Of a DNA stretch of 64,000 nt, positions 8,931 to 16,964 are shown one piece after another. Both the position numbers and the translations under genes were made by a program. Positions within the stretch are counted from its first letter, which is position 1. Each line of letters opens with the position of its first letter. Below the pieces are notes generated by a model. It saw only the letters and a list, made by a program, of their open reading frames with translations. It searched no databases and was not told the origin of the DNA. This DNA is from Rubripirellula tenax (GTDB taxonomy: Bacteria > Planctomycetota > Planctomycetia > Pirellulales > Pirellulaceae), in the NCBI RefSeq assembly GCF_007860125.1, contig NZ_SJPW01000004.1, positions 590,372 through 654,371 on the forward strand, in the 5' to 3' direction.

Positions 8931-9545
8931 TTTTGAACGTGCGTCGTCCTGAGCGACCAACTCGAACCGGTCGCTCAATCGCAACAAGTCCGCAGCCGAT
9001 GCGATTTTCCCATCGGTTCTCTCCAGCCAGACCGTCGCGGCGGTATCGAGAGAACGATTGGTCGGCAATACAAATAGAAATGGTCCCGAGGCATCACGTG
9101 CCACCTCGTCAATCGCTCGAACCACATCGGTGGGATACTTGCGAATGCAAAGATAGACGGGAAACGCCTTGAAGCTGGCCGGCAGTTCGCCGATGCGACA
9201 AACGTGGTACGTCCTGCCAAGCATCTCAAACTTAGGCGACCATCCAAGCGATTCGCAGATCTCCTTCGCTAACAATCGCACGTCGATTCGGCGCAGCAAC
9301 GCATTGGAGCGTTGAAGCACACGATGCTCAAACGTCTCTTCGTTTAGCGCGATGACCCGATCTTCGTACTCGATGACTTTCCACAGGGCGGAATCACCAA
9401 CGAACCGAACGCGACTCGCGAATTTGTTCGTCGCGATGAAAAGGCGGCTCAGCGGCTCGAACTCCGTTCCAAGCCGCTGCTGCCAGACTTCGGCAACTTC
9501 CATGAGCGATGCCGCATCCTCAAGCGCGCGCCAAAGCCTTGTCAT
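8886..9545 (-). CDS. unknown cytoplasmic protein, second gene of minus-strand pair
   Basis: 219 residues, not recognised. ATG 9545 was chosen over earlier starts because AGAAGG lies about 6 bases upstream. It overlaps the preceding 397-residue gene by 26 bases, so the two are probably translationally coupled. The protein is soluble, with alternating helices and strands and no catalytic motif I can name. Its 3' end overlaps the convergent 288-residue gene by 45 bases, so the two transcription units meet tail to tail. Confidence 0.65.
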   Translation of the reverse strand: MTRLWRALEDAASLMEVAEVWQQRLGTEFEPLSRLFIATNKFASRVRFVGDSALWKVIEYEDRVIALNEETFEHRVLQRSNALLRRIDVRLLAKEICESLGWSPKFEMLGRTYHVCRIGELPASFKAFPVYLCIRKYPTDVVRAIDEVARDASGPFLFVLPTNRSLDTAATVWLERTDGKIASAADLLRLSDRFELVAQDDARSKLQRILGLEVTDSPR

Positions 9546-10713
9546 CGGCATCCTTCTCGACCTTTGCACCGGAACGGATGATGAACTGTCTCAACATCAA
9601 CCATTGCTCGGCTGTATCGGCGTTTCCGTCACGTGTGTAGCACGCAGCATTTCCGGCATAGAGCTTGACTGTTCTCCACGCCCGCGTGCCGCGAAACTTG
9701 ATCTTGAACGTCGCGTCGATCAGTCTTCCCTGAATAGTTAATGCTTCGCCACGTTCACGGAGATCCTCGATAATGTCGTCGGCACCGAAAATCGCGTAGG
9801 CGTTGCGGCCTCCGCGATCGACGCGGTATTGCGTGAACAAAATTCCTTCGATGTCGTCGATGTCACCCCATGACAACGCGTCCTCGCCCAGTTCTTCCAG
9901 TGGAGCCAGCGTAAAGACGTTCGAGTCCGAAAAATACTCGGGATCGTCGAACAGCAAGATGCCGAACACACGTTGATAAATGGGCAACGCACGCCTGATC
10001 GCCGAATTGCACTGAAGGACGTGATCCCCATGCTTGAAGATCGCAGTGTCTTTGCCGGCGGGACGAAAGTGAAGGTTGCGCACGGAGTCGTCTTCGATTG
10101 CCTGCTTACGTTGAAATGGATCGCCACGCTGAATCGACACTTGGATGCGATCAGCAATGTGGCGAACGGACAATTTGCAAAACGTGCTGCGATTATTCCC
10201 GCCAAACCAGTCGCTCATTTCACTGGTTGCGCGATCCACTCGCTCTGGCGTCAGTGGCAAGACATCCTTTCGGTTTCCCACTTCCGGCTGGAAGCAATCC
10301 ATCCGACGTGGCGATTTCCAGGTGTACCAAGCGTGTTGGTCTTCGACGATTGACGGATCGAAAAGCCAGACTTGCACGGCAATGTCGGCTGGTGAATGAT
10401 CGACGGTCGCGTCGTACGACATCCCAGCCTTCATGGCGGCGGCGAGCAGGGCATCCATTCCCTGCGGTGTCGCCATTTCGTCGATGTAGCCGATTGCGTT
10501 GAGCAAATCCTGCGGCGCGGCTTCGTCCGGCGTCTCCAGAATCTCAGCCAGCAATTCGAGGTCGAGCGTTGCCGCTTGCCGGGCCGACGGCAGCGACAAC
10601 CCTCGACCGCGGAGGTAGTCGGCGTAGGGCTTGAGTAGTGCGAGAAGTCGTTTGGTTTCGATGGTTCGGACGATGTCCGGATTTGTCAGGTGCTTGGGGT
10701 TGAAGGCAGCCAT
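9520..10713 (-). CDS. unknown 397-residue protein, first gene of minus-strand pair
   Basis: Not recognised. The N-terminal third (to about 110) is helical. The middle and C-terminal parts contain many aromatic and acidic strands (WYTWKSPRR near 130, LFDDPEYF near 250, ILFTQYRVDRGG near 290). No signal peptide, membrane helix or P-loop. The open frame, normal codon use and overlap with the next gene support it being real. It sits between a DrmD-like helicase operon and a mobile-element ATPase, so a role in defence or element biology is plausible but unproven. Confidence 0.65.
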   Translation of the reverse strand: MAAFNPKHLTNPDIVRTIETKRLLALLKPYADYLRGRGLSLPSARQAATLDLELLAEILETPDEAAPQDLLNAIGYIDEMATPQGMDALLAAAMKAGMSYDATVDHSPADIAVQVWLFDPSIVEDQHAWYTWKSPRRMDCFQPEVGNRKDVLPLTPERVDRATSEMSDWFGGNNRSTFCKLSVRHIADRIQVSIQRGDPFQRKQAIEDDSVRNLHFRPAGKDTAIFKHGDHVLQCNSAIRRALPIYQRVFGILLFDDPEYFSDSNVFTLAPLEELGEDALSWGDIDDIEGILFTQYRVDRGGRNAYAIFGADDIIEDLRERGEALTIQGRLIDATFKIKFRGTRAWRTVKLYAGNAACYTRDGNADTAEQWLMLRQFIIRSGAKVEKDADDKALARA

Positions 10714-11249
10714 TCTTGGTCAATCATTCCGCTCACGGTGAGTACGCTTCCCTGGAGACAGTCAAGTTTCGAGCCAGACAATCCGGTTGCTAGCAAATGC
10801 GACGAGTGCATGCCTATTTAATGCAACGGTTGTGACACGTTAGGTCCACGCCACAAAAGAAGTCTTTAAGAAAGTCGATTAGCACCGAAAAAACCAGTGC
10901 GAAAAGAACGAGCCAATCTCGTCCGCACCTAACACCGAACGCAGTTTGGCCGATCTGTTCGTGACGTTGGTTTGTCCAACGGACTCAGTTTGGCCGTGAC
11001 GTAACTCGCGTCGAACGATAAAGCCGACGCAGTTTAGGAACTTGCCTAAAATGCATCGGTCTGTTGCACGTCTGTTGCACCTCTGCAAGTTAGCGCGTTG
11101 CCATTGTTCGGGCGGTTTGTCCAACCTGCTGCACGAAGCAGAAATTGGAACTGCGGTCGGTCGTTTTCACCGACGCGCGTTAACCCAACAGCAAGACCCG
11201 GCTGTTAACCTTGGATAGACGGTCCAGATAGCTCCCCGATCCGTACTCT
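10714..11249. other. non-coding region with iteron-like direct repeats
   Basis: No gene is supported here. Short direct repeats are seen: CAGTTTGGCCG at about 10942-10952 and 10986-10996, each followed by a GTGACGT; GGTTTGTCCAAC at 10969-10980 and 11114-11125; and TCTGTTGCAC in tandem at 11060-11069 and 11071-11080 (period 11). Repeats like these upstream of a replication-type ATPase gene resemble iterons of a replication origin. The left part also carries the promoter of the minus-strand gene starting at 10713. Confidence 0.5.
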
Positions 11250-11266
11250 ATGCGGACATCGGGGCT
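11223..11266. repeat. possible element end: motif shared with 27562, with stem-loop
   Basis: The 26 bases 11223-11248 match 27562-27587 at 21 positions, including the identical core AGCTCCCCGAT. Here the core also forms a 7-bp stem (CCCCGAT with ATCGGGG at 11258-11264) that overlaps the start of the next gene. The two copies bracket the 16-kb block that holds the ATPase gene and the two convergent operons, so they could be attachment-site halves. Chance similarity cannot be excluded. Confidence 0.3.
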
Positions 11267-11549
11267 TATTGAGGTAGGTGCCTTTCGTATCAACAAGTTA
11301 CGTCGATCAGCGAGAGTCGAGTTATACCCTTGGAACGCGATTTCCGCCATTCCGAAGCCGAAATGCGAACCGCAGAAACCAAAGCGAGATCGCCTACGGT
11401 TGGCGCGATATTACCAGTCTCTGCTCGATTCTGGTGAGGTATCAACGAGGGCTGAACTGGCCCGGTTCCTTGGCGTCAGCAGATCCCGCGTAACACAGGT
11501 GCTCAATCGCCTGAAGTTGGATTCGGGCGTCAATGGCGAATCCGCGTAG
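11250..11549 (+). CDS. small HTH protein related to recombinase-module accessory proteins
   Basis: A 99-residue basic protein. Its C-terminal half, LARYYQSLLDSGEVSTRAEL then ARFLGVSRSRVTQVLNRLKL, is a ParB/KorB-like helix-turn-helix. The same arrangement appears in the two accessory proteins of the serine recombinase modules at 27860 and 34006. The start is uncertain: ATG 11250 lies inside a stem-loop, and internal starts are possible. As the small DNA-binding gene next to a replication-type ATPase, it may regulate the element or bind the repeats upstream. Confidence 0.55.
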   Translation: MRTSGLIEVGAFRINKLRRSARVELYPWNAISAIPKPKCEPQKPKRDRLRLARYYQSLLDSGEVSTRAELARFLGVSRSRVTQVLNRLKLDSGVNGESA

Positions 11550-11839
11550 GCGATCGTCGGTGGCTGTGGTGGCTGTGGTGACTTTGTCGACGACCGTCCG
11601 GCAGGTTTGTTCGACGTCGTTGCGACGGACTGCTGGCGTCTGAAAGTCAGACAACATTGTCTGAAGAACAGCCATCGAACTCGTCTTCTGACAGTCGCCT
11701 TCACGATCTCCAACCAGCTAATGTTCGCAGTGCCCGCGAACTTCATGTCGCCTCAGCCGAATGCTTTTGTTTGGTACGTCGTTCGCGATCTGACTTGTTG
11801 ATGTCGTGACGAACCTACCGCAAACAAGGCCACGGACTG
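11550..11839. other. spacer without supported gene
   Basis: About 290 bases between the HTH gene and the ATPase gene. Open frames on both strands are present but lack start signals and protein-like composition. A GGCTGTGGT direct repeat at about 11561-11580 is the only feature seen. Confidence 0.5.
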
Positions 11840-13417
11840 ATGCTTCAGAATGATTCTCGCCAGTTGACTCAGATCAAGCTCGGCATGGACGAACGCAGCG
11901 TCAACGATAAGGTCATCAGAGCTTTGGCGGACCGCGGGGACATTTACGTAAACGGCGGTTACCTCTGTACGCTGGGTACTGATTCGGATGACCGCGTAAT
12001 CGTTCGACGACTTCATCGAGCGTCAGTACGCGAGACTATTAGCCAGACAGTTCGATTTACGGAAGTACTATCGCGAAATGGGAAGGAGCACCCGGTCGCC
12101 CGCCGTGTTCCCAAGTGGTGCCACGACGCGATTCAACAGCGAGGCGAGTGGGATGGTATTCCAAGCCTTCGCGGGATCGTAACCTGTCCGGTGTTGAAAT
12201 CGGACGGCACCATTCTGCAAACCGAGGGATTTGATCCGGAGAGTGGTTTGTATCTCGATCTCAAAGAGGCCTTTCCGTCAATCTCCCAGAACCCGGATCG
12301 AGCGACTGTCGAAGCTTCGGTCAAGATGCTTGCTGATGTTGTCGACGACTTTCCCTTCGCACAACCTGTTCACCGAGCCGCTTGGCTCGCTTTGGTACTC
12401 ACGCCGATTGCCCGCCAGGCCCACGACGGCGTCACCGGTCCGCTGTTCTTGATCGATGCCAACACTCCCGGCGCGGGTAAGACTTTGCTTGCCGATATCA
12501 CCAGCATCATCGTGACCGGTAAAGATGTCGCACGGATTTCTGCACCGGCGAGCGACGAAGAGGCCCGAAAGAAGATCACGACACTTGCCGACAAGGGTGA
12601 GCAAATCGTCTTGATCGACAACATCGCTGGTGCGTTTGGATCATCTTCGATTGACGCGGCGCTCACCGGAACGATGTGGAAAGACCGGAGGCTCGGTTCA
12701 CAAGAGCTGATCGAAGCTCCTTTGAACATGACTTGGATGGCAAGCGGCAACAACGTCGCACTTGCCGCCGACACGGCGCGACGGGTTTGCCATATTCGGC
12801 TTGAAACATCTCACGAAAACCCGGAGGAACGTACGGGATTTCGTTATCCGAACATCAAGGAACATGTCAAATCGCAGCGACCCGGGCTGCTGGCAGCAGG
12901 CCTCACCATTCTTCGAGGCTACATTGCTGCCGAACGCCCCAACCAGAGCCTGAAACCGTGGGGAAGTTTTGAATCATGGTCTGACTTAGTGCGTAATGCG
13001 TTGGTGTGGGCGGGAGAGCCTGATCCGGGTGAAACGCGGCAACAGATTCGTGTATTGGCGGATAATGACCGCGATTCCCTTCATATGATGATCGAAATGC
13101 TGGAGACCATCGATCCGAATGAAAATGGTCTGCAAGCGTCGGAGTTGCTGAAGATCGCGAAGGGTGAAACCGGTGGGTTCGATGACTGCGAGGTCGAACG
13201 GCTTTGCGAGTCCATTGAGTCGCTTTGCGAACAGTCGATGAAGAGCGTTACCCCCAGAAAACTCGGAGTTCGTCTCTCCCACTTCCGTAATCGCATCACT
13301 TCCAACAAACGACTCGACTTCCGGACAAGTCGTGGTGCTCGCTACTGGTTCGTTCAGCCGATCGAAGCGGAGGGTCGCCGAAGTCCGAGCGAGCAACATA
13401 TCAACGAACAGTCGTAG
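11840..13417 (+). CDS. mobile-element replication-type ATPase
   Basis: A 525-residue cytoplasmic protein. The P-loop NTPGAGKTLL lies at about 209-218, the Walker B-like QIVLIDNIAG near 256, and a sensor-like MTWMASGNN near 297. The N-terminal 200 residues carry alternating strands as in primase-helicase accessory domains. The C-terminal part has a predicted winged-helix region (LQASELLKIAKGETGGFDD). The order resembles ATPases found beside or fused to primases in phages, plasmids and integrated elements. No separate primase is seen, so I call it only an element-type replicative ATPase. It lies next to iteron-like repeats and a small HTH gene. Confidence 0.6.
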   Translation: MLQNDSRQLTQIKLGMDERSVNDKVIRALADRGDIYVNGGYLCTLGTDSDDRVIVRRLHRASVRETISQTVRFTEVLSRNGKEHPVARRVPKWCHDAIQQRGEWDGIPSLRGIVTCPVLKSDGTILQTEGFDPESGLYLDLKEAFPSISQNPDRATVEASVKMLADVVDDFPFAQPVHRAAWLALVLTPIARQAHDGVTGPLFLIDANTPGAGKTLLADITSIIVTGKDVARISAPASDEEARKKITTLADKGEQIVLIDNIAGAFGSSSIDAALTGTMWKDRRLGSQELIEAPLNMTWMASGNNVALAADTARRVCHIRLETSHENPEERTGFRYPNIKEHVKSQRPGLLAAGLTILRGYIAAERPNQSLKPWGSFESWSDLVRNALVWAGEPDPGETRQQIRVLADNDRDSLHMMIEMLETIDPNENGLQASELLKIAKGETGGFDDCEVERLCESIESLCEQSMKSVTPRKLGVRLSHFRNRITSNKRLDFRTSRGARYWFVQPIEAEGRRSPSEQHINEQS

Positions 13418-13570
13418 GTGTCGCTGCTCAACGTCGCGGTGTCGGACGCGGATACAGTCATGTTTGAAATTCATGCGTGGCTGGATCTGCCGAACGGAGA
13501 ACCGTGGACGTCGAATCAGAACGATGGGCGATCGACTGGACGGTTCATTGTCGCACGGGTGTAGGTTTGC
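13418..13570. other. spacer between element ATPase and plus-strand operon
   Basis: No supported gene. The whole gap runs from 13418 to 13941; its second half holds the enhancer-like palindrome and the -24/-12 promoter listed separately. Confidence 0.5.
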
Positions 13571-13598
13571 CAGACAGACGGTGTCTGATCGTCTCACA
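13571..13598. promoter_or_regulatory. enhancer-like palindrome (UAS) of the plus-strand operon
   Basis: CAGACA-GACGG-TGTCTG at 13571-13587 is a perfect 6-bp inverted repeat with a 5-base spacer. It is followed by TCGTCTCACA, which looks like a decayed further half-site. The same half-sites, four in number, lie upstream of the minus-strand operon at 27250-27287. The centre is about 150 bases upstream of the -24 element, a normal distance for binding sites of sigma-54 activators. Confidence 0.65.
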
Positions 13599-13730
13599 GT
13601 TCCTCACGTGATCGTTGTCATGCTCAACGCGACCAATGACCGTTAAGAAAAAATCTCGAAATGCATAGCGTCGGCAAAAAAGCGAGTGTTGCTCTACCGT
13701 ACTCGAAATGGAATCAGTAACAAAAAGTTT

Positions 13731-13746
13731 TGGCACGGAGCATGCA
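13731..13746 (+). promoter_or_regulatory. sigma-54 (-24/-12) promoter of the plus-strand operon
   Basis: TGGCACGGAGCATGCA matches the sigma-54 consensus TGGCAC-N5-TTGCA at all but one position of the two conserved blocks, with GG (13732-13733) and GC (13744-13745) separated by exactly 10 bases. The start point would be near 13757, leaving a leader of about 185 bases before the gene at 13942. A UAS-like palindrome lies upstream. A receiver-containing bEBP is encoded in the facing operon. Confidence 0.7.
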
Positions 13747-13941
13747 TAAGAAATAAGGCAACAGCCAGGCACTCTGTGCTAGGCAACCTACGCGAACAAC
13801 GGCCTGCGGGTCGTTGAGTAATCCGGAACAGAGTTTGAATGCTCACGATTCCGGAATTAAAGCCTGGCATTGTTATCCCAATCCTCGATTCGACCCGTCG
13901 TTCGTAATTACTCGGATCGGCAACGTGGTACGGAGGTGGAT

Positions 13942-14487
13942 ATGGGACAAACGACTTTTCAAAAGAAGTGGGGAGCGAACGAAAGAGAGTTCGCCACCGC
14001 AAACGCAGACCGTCGAATGCGCCTGCAATCGACGTGGGTCACTAATGCGCTCCGTCACTTTGATCTCGATGAGCTCGACACGGCGAAACGCTCGATTAAA
14101 CGTGCTCAGGAAATCGCAGGAGTCGACTTGTCGGCACGTTTCGCGGCGATCATTACTGACAGGATCGTTCGTGAAGCTTCAGGCGACATTCCTGAATTCG
14201 ACGAGTCGATCAAGCTCCTGAAACTCCTGAACGAGATCGACGCAATTGATATTCAGCGGGCGATTTCCGAATCCTTCGCCAGCGACGAACTTCAACGTTG
14301 GCTGAGACGGTCTATCAATGCCGGATCATTTCGGATCTGGGAATTGGTGAACGAACTCAAATGCCACCGTTGCGACGTTTCCGAAGAAGTAATGGCTGCT
14401 TTCGAGCGTGTTCTTCCTGATGTCGCACCCAAACGGCCTTCAGTTCTGCAGAAGGCAATCAACACGGGGCTTGCTGAACCCGTGTGA
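13942..14487 (+). CDS. unknown helical protein, first gene of plus-strand operon
   Basis: 181 residues starting at ATG 13942 after CGGAGG (13931-13936). The open frame extends upstream, but that part lacks a ribosome site. The protein is soluble, rich in charged residues and almost entirely helical by eye, with no catalytic motif and no family I recognise. As the first gene behind a sigma-54-type promoter it may be a regulator or scaffold of the system. The stop codon overlaps a stem-loop, ACACGGG at 14462-14468 with CCCGTGT at 14479-14485. Confidence 0.6.
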   Translation: MGQTTFQKKWGANEREFATANADRRMRLQSTWVTNALRHFDLDELDTAKRSIKRAQEIAGVDLSARFAAIITDRIVREASGDIPEFDESIKLLKLLNEIDAIDIQRAISESFASDELQRWLRRSINAGSFRIWELVNELKCHRCDVSEEVMAAFERVLPDVAPKRPSVLQKAINTGLAEPV

Positions 14488-14502
14488 CGGACTGGCTATA
14501 GC

Positions 14503-14520
14503 AGGTTGGTTCCCCAACCT
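14503..14520 (+). promoter_or_regulatory. intergenic stem-loop
   Basis: A perfect 7-bp stem AGGTTGG (14503-14509) with CCAACCT (14514-14520) and a 4-base loop, between the first and second genes of the plus-strand operon. There is no T-run, so it is more likely an RNA processing or stability element than a terminator. Confidence 0.5.
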
Positions 14521-14624
14521 CCGATTCTGCAGCCAGAACAACCGCACTGACCTCCCCTTTGTGGGTGAGGTCGAAATTTCGCCACTCGTTGTCGGTCAGG
14601 CAGCGACCTATTGAGGAGCCACTG

Positions 14625-14891
14625 ATGTGGAAGACCATTCGGTGGCCGATTGCCGCCTTCATCCAACGGCTTAATTGTCGAAAGACACTGAGCGAGATTA
14701 TTCGAATCGGCAAGGATCACGGAATGATCGTAATGCTGCTGATGATCACGACAGAGCTGATCGAATCCCTCGTGATTCCGATCTTACTGTTTCGAGCCGG
14801 CCATCCGGAAATGATTCCTTTGGCTTTGGCAATTCATACAGAACCACTCGTTCTGGCCGCATACTTCGGCATCAACAAGTGGATTAATTAG
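14625..14891 (+). CDS. small membrane protein, second gene of plus-strand operon
   Basis: 88 residues starting at ATG 14625 after GAGGAG (14613-14618). Two hydrophobic segments are seen: MIVMLLMITTELIESLVIPI (about 38-60) and MIPLALAIHTEPLVLAAYFG (about 65-85). The N-terminus is basic, suggesting a cytoplasmic N-terminus and a two-helix hairpin in the inner membrane. Not a known family to me. It could be an effector, a sensor or a holin-like pore; the sequence does not decide. Confidence 0.55.
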   Translation: MWKTIRWPIAAFIQRLNCRKTLSEIIRIGKDHGMIVMLLMITTELIESLVIPILLFRAGHPEMIPLALAIHTEPLVLAAYFGINKWIN

Positions 14892-14906
14892 TAAACCCTG
14901 AATCCG

Positions 14907-15021
14907 AAAGGAGGTGAAAAGGCAAGCACAAACTGGAGTTGCTGAGCAAACGTGGGCTTAACACAAATGACTTCCGCCGAGTGACGACGTCCCAGCCCAG
15001 ACGTTCGATCTCGGCTTTTTT
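14907..15021 (+). terminator. attenuator-like leader with strong terminator before the M23 gene
   Basis: The stem GCCGAG (14976-14981) with CTCGGC (15010-15015), extended inside by CGACGTC paired with GACGTTCG, is followed by seven T at 15016-15022, a typical rho-independent terminator. It lies only a few bases before the ribosome site of the M23 gene. Upstream, at 14907-14917, is an ideal Shine-Dalgarno AAAGGAGGTGA with no well-placed ATG behind it. The arrangement suggests transcription attenuation or premature termination within the operon. Confidence 0.6.
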
Positions 15022-15035
15022 ATTGGAGAATATCC

Positions 15036-15872
15036 ATGAGAAACCTATTGGCGATCATCTTGATCGCCGGGTCGTTGACGACCTGCTGTCAGGAAGCGAA
15101 CGCGTTGGATAACAACGCACAACTTTCCTTCCTGCTGACTCACGGTGACTATCACGTCACTCAAGAGTACCTGAGTTACTGGAGCGGTAACCCGACGCCA
15201 GACAACCGGCACGCCGGTGTGGACTTCGCGACCCCAACTGGCACGGTGATTTACGCACCGGTCAGTGGAGCCGTGATTAAGGTCGGCGGCTCACTGGGCT
15301 ACTGCACGCTGTACAACTCAACGCTCGACGTCAGCATCATCTTCCTGCACCTTTCCACCATCAATTACTCCGTCGGTGACACCGTCAACGTCGGAGAGAT
15401 TATCGGTGCGGCGGGAAGTGCAGGAACCGGTGGATCGCACTTACACATCGAAGTGCGTCCCGGCCGCAGGACTCACGCTGTCGGGCCAACATCCGGCAGC
15501 AGCACTGCTGCTTTAACGATTGACCCGTTGGCTGCGTTCTCAAACTCGTCAGGCAACGGGCTGACTTTGTATGAGACTGTTCACCTGAGCGGTAGCGGCG
15601 ACTACGAGATCTTCTACACCGAGTATTACCACCCGGGAGAGATCACGGCGATCGTCAAGAACTCGGGAACGCTCGACGCGGACCTGTATTACTACAGCTG
15701 GTCTGCCAACAGCTGGTATCCGCTTTCTGCTTACGACGGAAACGAATTCTGGACCATTTCAATGGGAAGTGGTCAGCCGAATTCAACATACCCGTTGTAC
15801 ATCGCCGTCGTGGCATGGTCCGGCAGCGGGACAGCGGAAGTGATGTGGCACTCGTCATCGAGTGCAGAATAA
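15036..15872 (+). CDS. secreted M23-family (LytM-like) peptidase
   Basis: 278 residues, ATG 15036 after GGAG. A signal peptide covers about residues 1-23, ending near EANA, with a Cys pair (CC at 17-18) that could also be a lipoprotein signal. The LytM domain lies at about 40-165 and shows the zinc-binding H59xxxD63 (HAGVD) and H135xH137 (SHLHIEV), so it is probably active. M23 enzymes cut glycine-containing peptide links in cell walls. The C-terminal 100 residues are Ser/Tyr/Gly-rich beta sheet and may bind a surface. In this operon it may act on the producer's own envelope or on other cells. Confidence 0.8.
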   Translation: MRNLLAIILIAGSLTTCCQEANALDNNAQLSFLLTHGDYHVTQEYLSYWSGNPTPDNRHAGVDFATPTGTVIYAPVSGAVIKVGGSLGYCTLYNSTLDVSIIFLHLSTINYSVGDTVNVGEIIGAAGSAGTGGSHLHIEVRPGRRTHAVGPTSGSSTAALTIDPLAAFSNSSGNGLTLYETVHLSGSGDYEIFYTEYYHPGEITAIVKNSGTLDADLYYYSWSANSWYPLSAYDGNEFWTISMGSGQPNSTYPLYIAVVAWSGSGTAEVMWHSSSSAE

Positions 15873-15938
15873 GCCGCATACGTTTGCGGCTTAAAAGCGA
15901 CGGCTCGGGGGTGGTTTGACGGCCTGACCCCCAAGCCG
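15871..15938 (+). promoter_or_regulatory. two intergenic stem-loops after the M23 gene
   Basis: First stem AAGCCGCA (15871-15878) with TGCGGCTT (15885-15892). Second stem CGGCTCGGGGGT (15901-15912) with ACCCCCAAGCCG (15927-15938), one mismatch. Neither has a clear T-run on the plus strand. They occupy the start of a 195-base gap before the oxygenase gene. Confidence 0.5.
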
Positions 15939-16067
15939 CGGGCTTAACGAACTTCGGGAAGTCCCGTGCGTCCGCCGTTCACCATCGGCATTCTCAACAT
16001 GTCGCGAGCATCTGACAAGTCCGCATGTTGATGGCGCATTGGTCTTCCCTTTCTTTGGAGATTTCCG

Positions 16068-16907
16068 ATGTCAATTATGATTAATGACCTTCCTCGAACC
16101 GATGACGAAAGCGCTTTTGTAGCTTGCGTTGAAAACTCGGTATCGCGGGAAAACCTTGAAGATCTTGTTGCTGGCAACGTGATTGCAATTCGGCAGCAGG
16201 GATATTGTTTGCCGAAACGTTGCGAGAGCATCGCTGCTTCTCTTCTCAAGCATGAGATGATGGATGGATATGTCGTTGATCCACGTATCCGTCGTTGGGG
16301 TGGTCGCTCAGGCACGTTCTACGACACCTACGTCGATCCGAGCCTTCTTGAAGAGTACTTCGTGAATGCTCAAGTTGTGATGCAGGGACTTCGAGAGGCG
16401 TGTGGATTCGATTCCCCGATTGATCGGCTCCACGCCGAACTCGATGAGGCGTCGCCAGCCGGAGCAACCGTTGCTCGATTTGGCAAACGCAAGATGGTTG
16501 CCGGAACAGCGCGCGAGTTCCGGGTTGGGGTCGGTGCAGATCCGCATGTTGACTCACTGGGCTTCGACTCCTGTCGTTTCCCAGATGCACCGAAGTTGGA
16601 TTGCCAGCTTTCCGCGAACATCTATCTGCAGCCTGCGGAAGATGGTGGTGAGCTTGAAATCTGGCCACAACGAATCACGTGCACGGACACACTGGAATCG
16701 TTGCGAGATCCGTCGAGTGATTATGGCTTGGACCGAAAGAAGCTCGGCGCACCAGCCGTTCGCATCAAGCCAGAACCGGGTGAACTGGTGTTGTTCGACA
16801 CGAATCACCCGCATGCTGTCTGTGCATCCAAGCGTGGCGTTCGCGTCACGTTGTCGCTGTTTATCGGACTTGTCGACTGGGACAGTCCGCTTCAACTTTT
16901 CAACTAG
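16068..16907 (+). CDS. 2-oxoglutarate/Fe(II)-dependent oxygenase
   Basis: 279 residues, ATG 16068 after GGAG. The jelly-roll iron site is visible: H160xD162 (DPHVDSL) and the distal H249 (NHPHAV), with R259 ten residues later to bind 2-oxoglutarate. No signal peptide, so cytoplasmic. Enzymes of this class hydroxylate, halogenate or otherwise oxidise amino acids, nucleobases or small metabolites. HxD rather than HxG/A argues for hydroxylation over halogenation. The substrate is unknown. Its position just before an AlaX-type editing gene raises the possibility that it makes, or acts on, a non-standard amino acid. Confidence 0.75.
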   Translation: MSIMINDLPRTDDESAFVACVENSVSRENLEDLVAGNVIAIRQQGYCLPKRCESIAASLLKHEMMDGYVVDPRIRRWGGRSGTFYDTYVDPSLLEEYFVNAQVVMQGLREACGFDSPIDRLHAELDEASPAGATVARFGKRKMVAGTAREFRVGVGADPHVDSLGFDSCRFPDAPKLDCQLSANIYLQPAEDGGELEIWPQRITCTDTLESLRDPSSDYGLDRKKLGAPAVRIKPEPGELVLFDTNHPHAVCASKRGVRVTLSLFIGLVDWDSPLQLFN

Positions 16908-16923
16908 TAGTCAACCTAAATCT

Positions 16924-16943
16924 GCGGGGTCGAAAGGCCCCGT
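16924..16943 (+). promoter_or_regulatory. intergenic stem-loop before AlaX gene
   Basis: GCGGGG (16924-16929) pairs with CCCCGT (16938-16943) across an 8-base loop, between the oxygenase stop and the ribosome site of the AlaX-like gene. Confidence 0.45.
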
Positions 16944-16964
16944 GGATTGAAAGGACAAGTTCAA

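Noticed and set aside
11411-11746. Minus-strand frames in 11.4-11.7 kb
   Set aside because: No start signal and low-complexity Thr/Pro/Arg content; shadows of the HTH gene and spacer.
13545-14002. Minus-strand frames over the sigma-54 promoter region
   Set aside because: No ribosome site, and the region carries promoter and enhancer-like elements instead.
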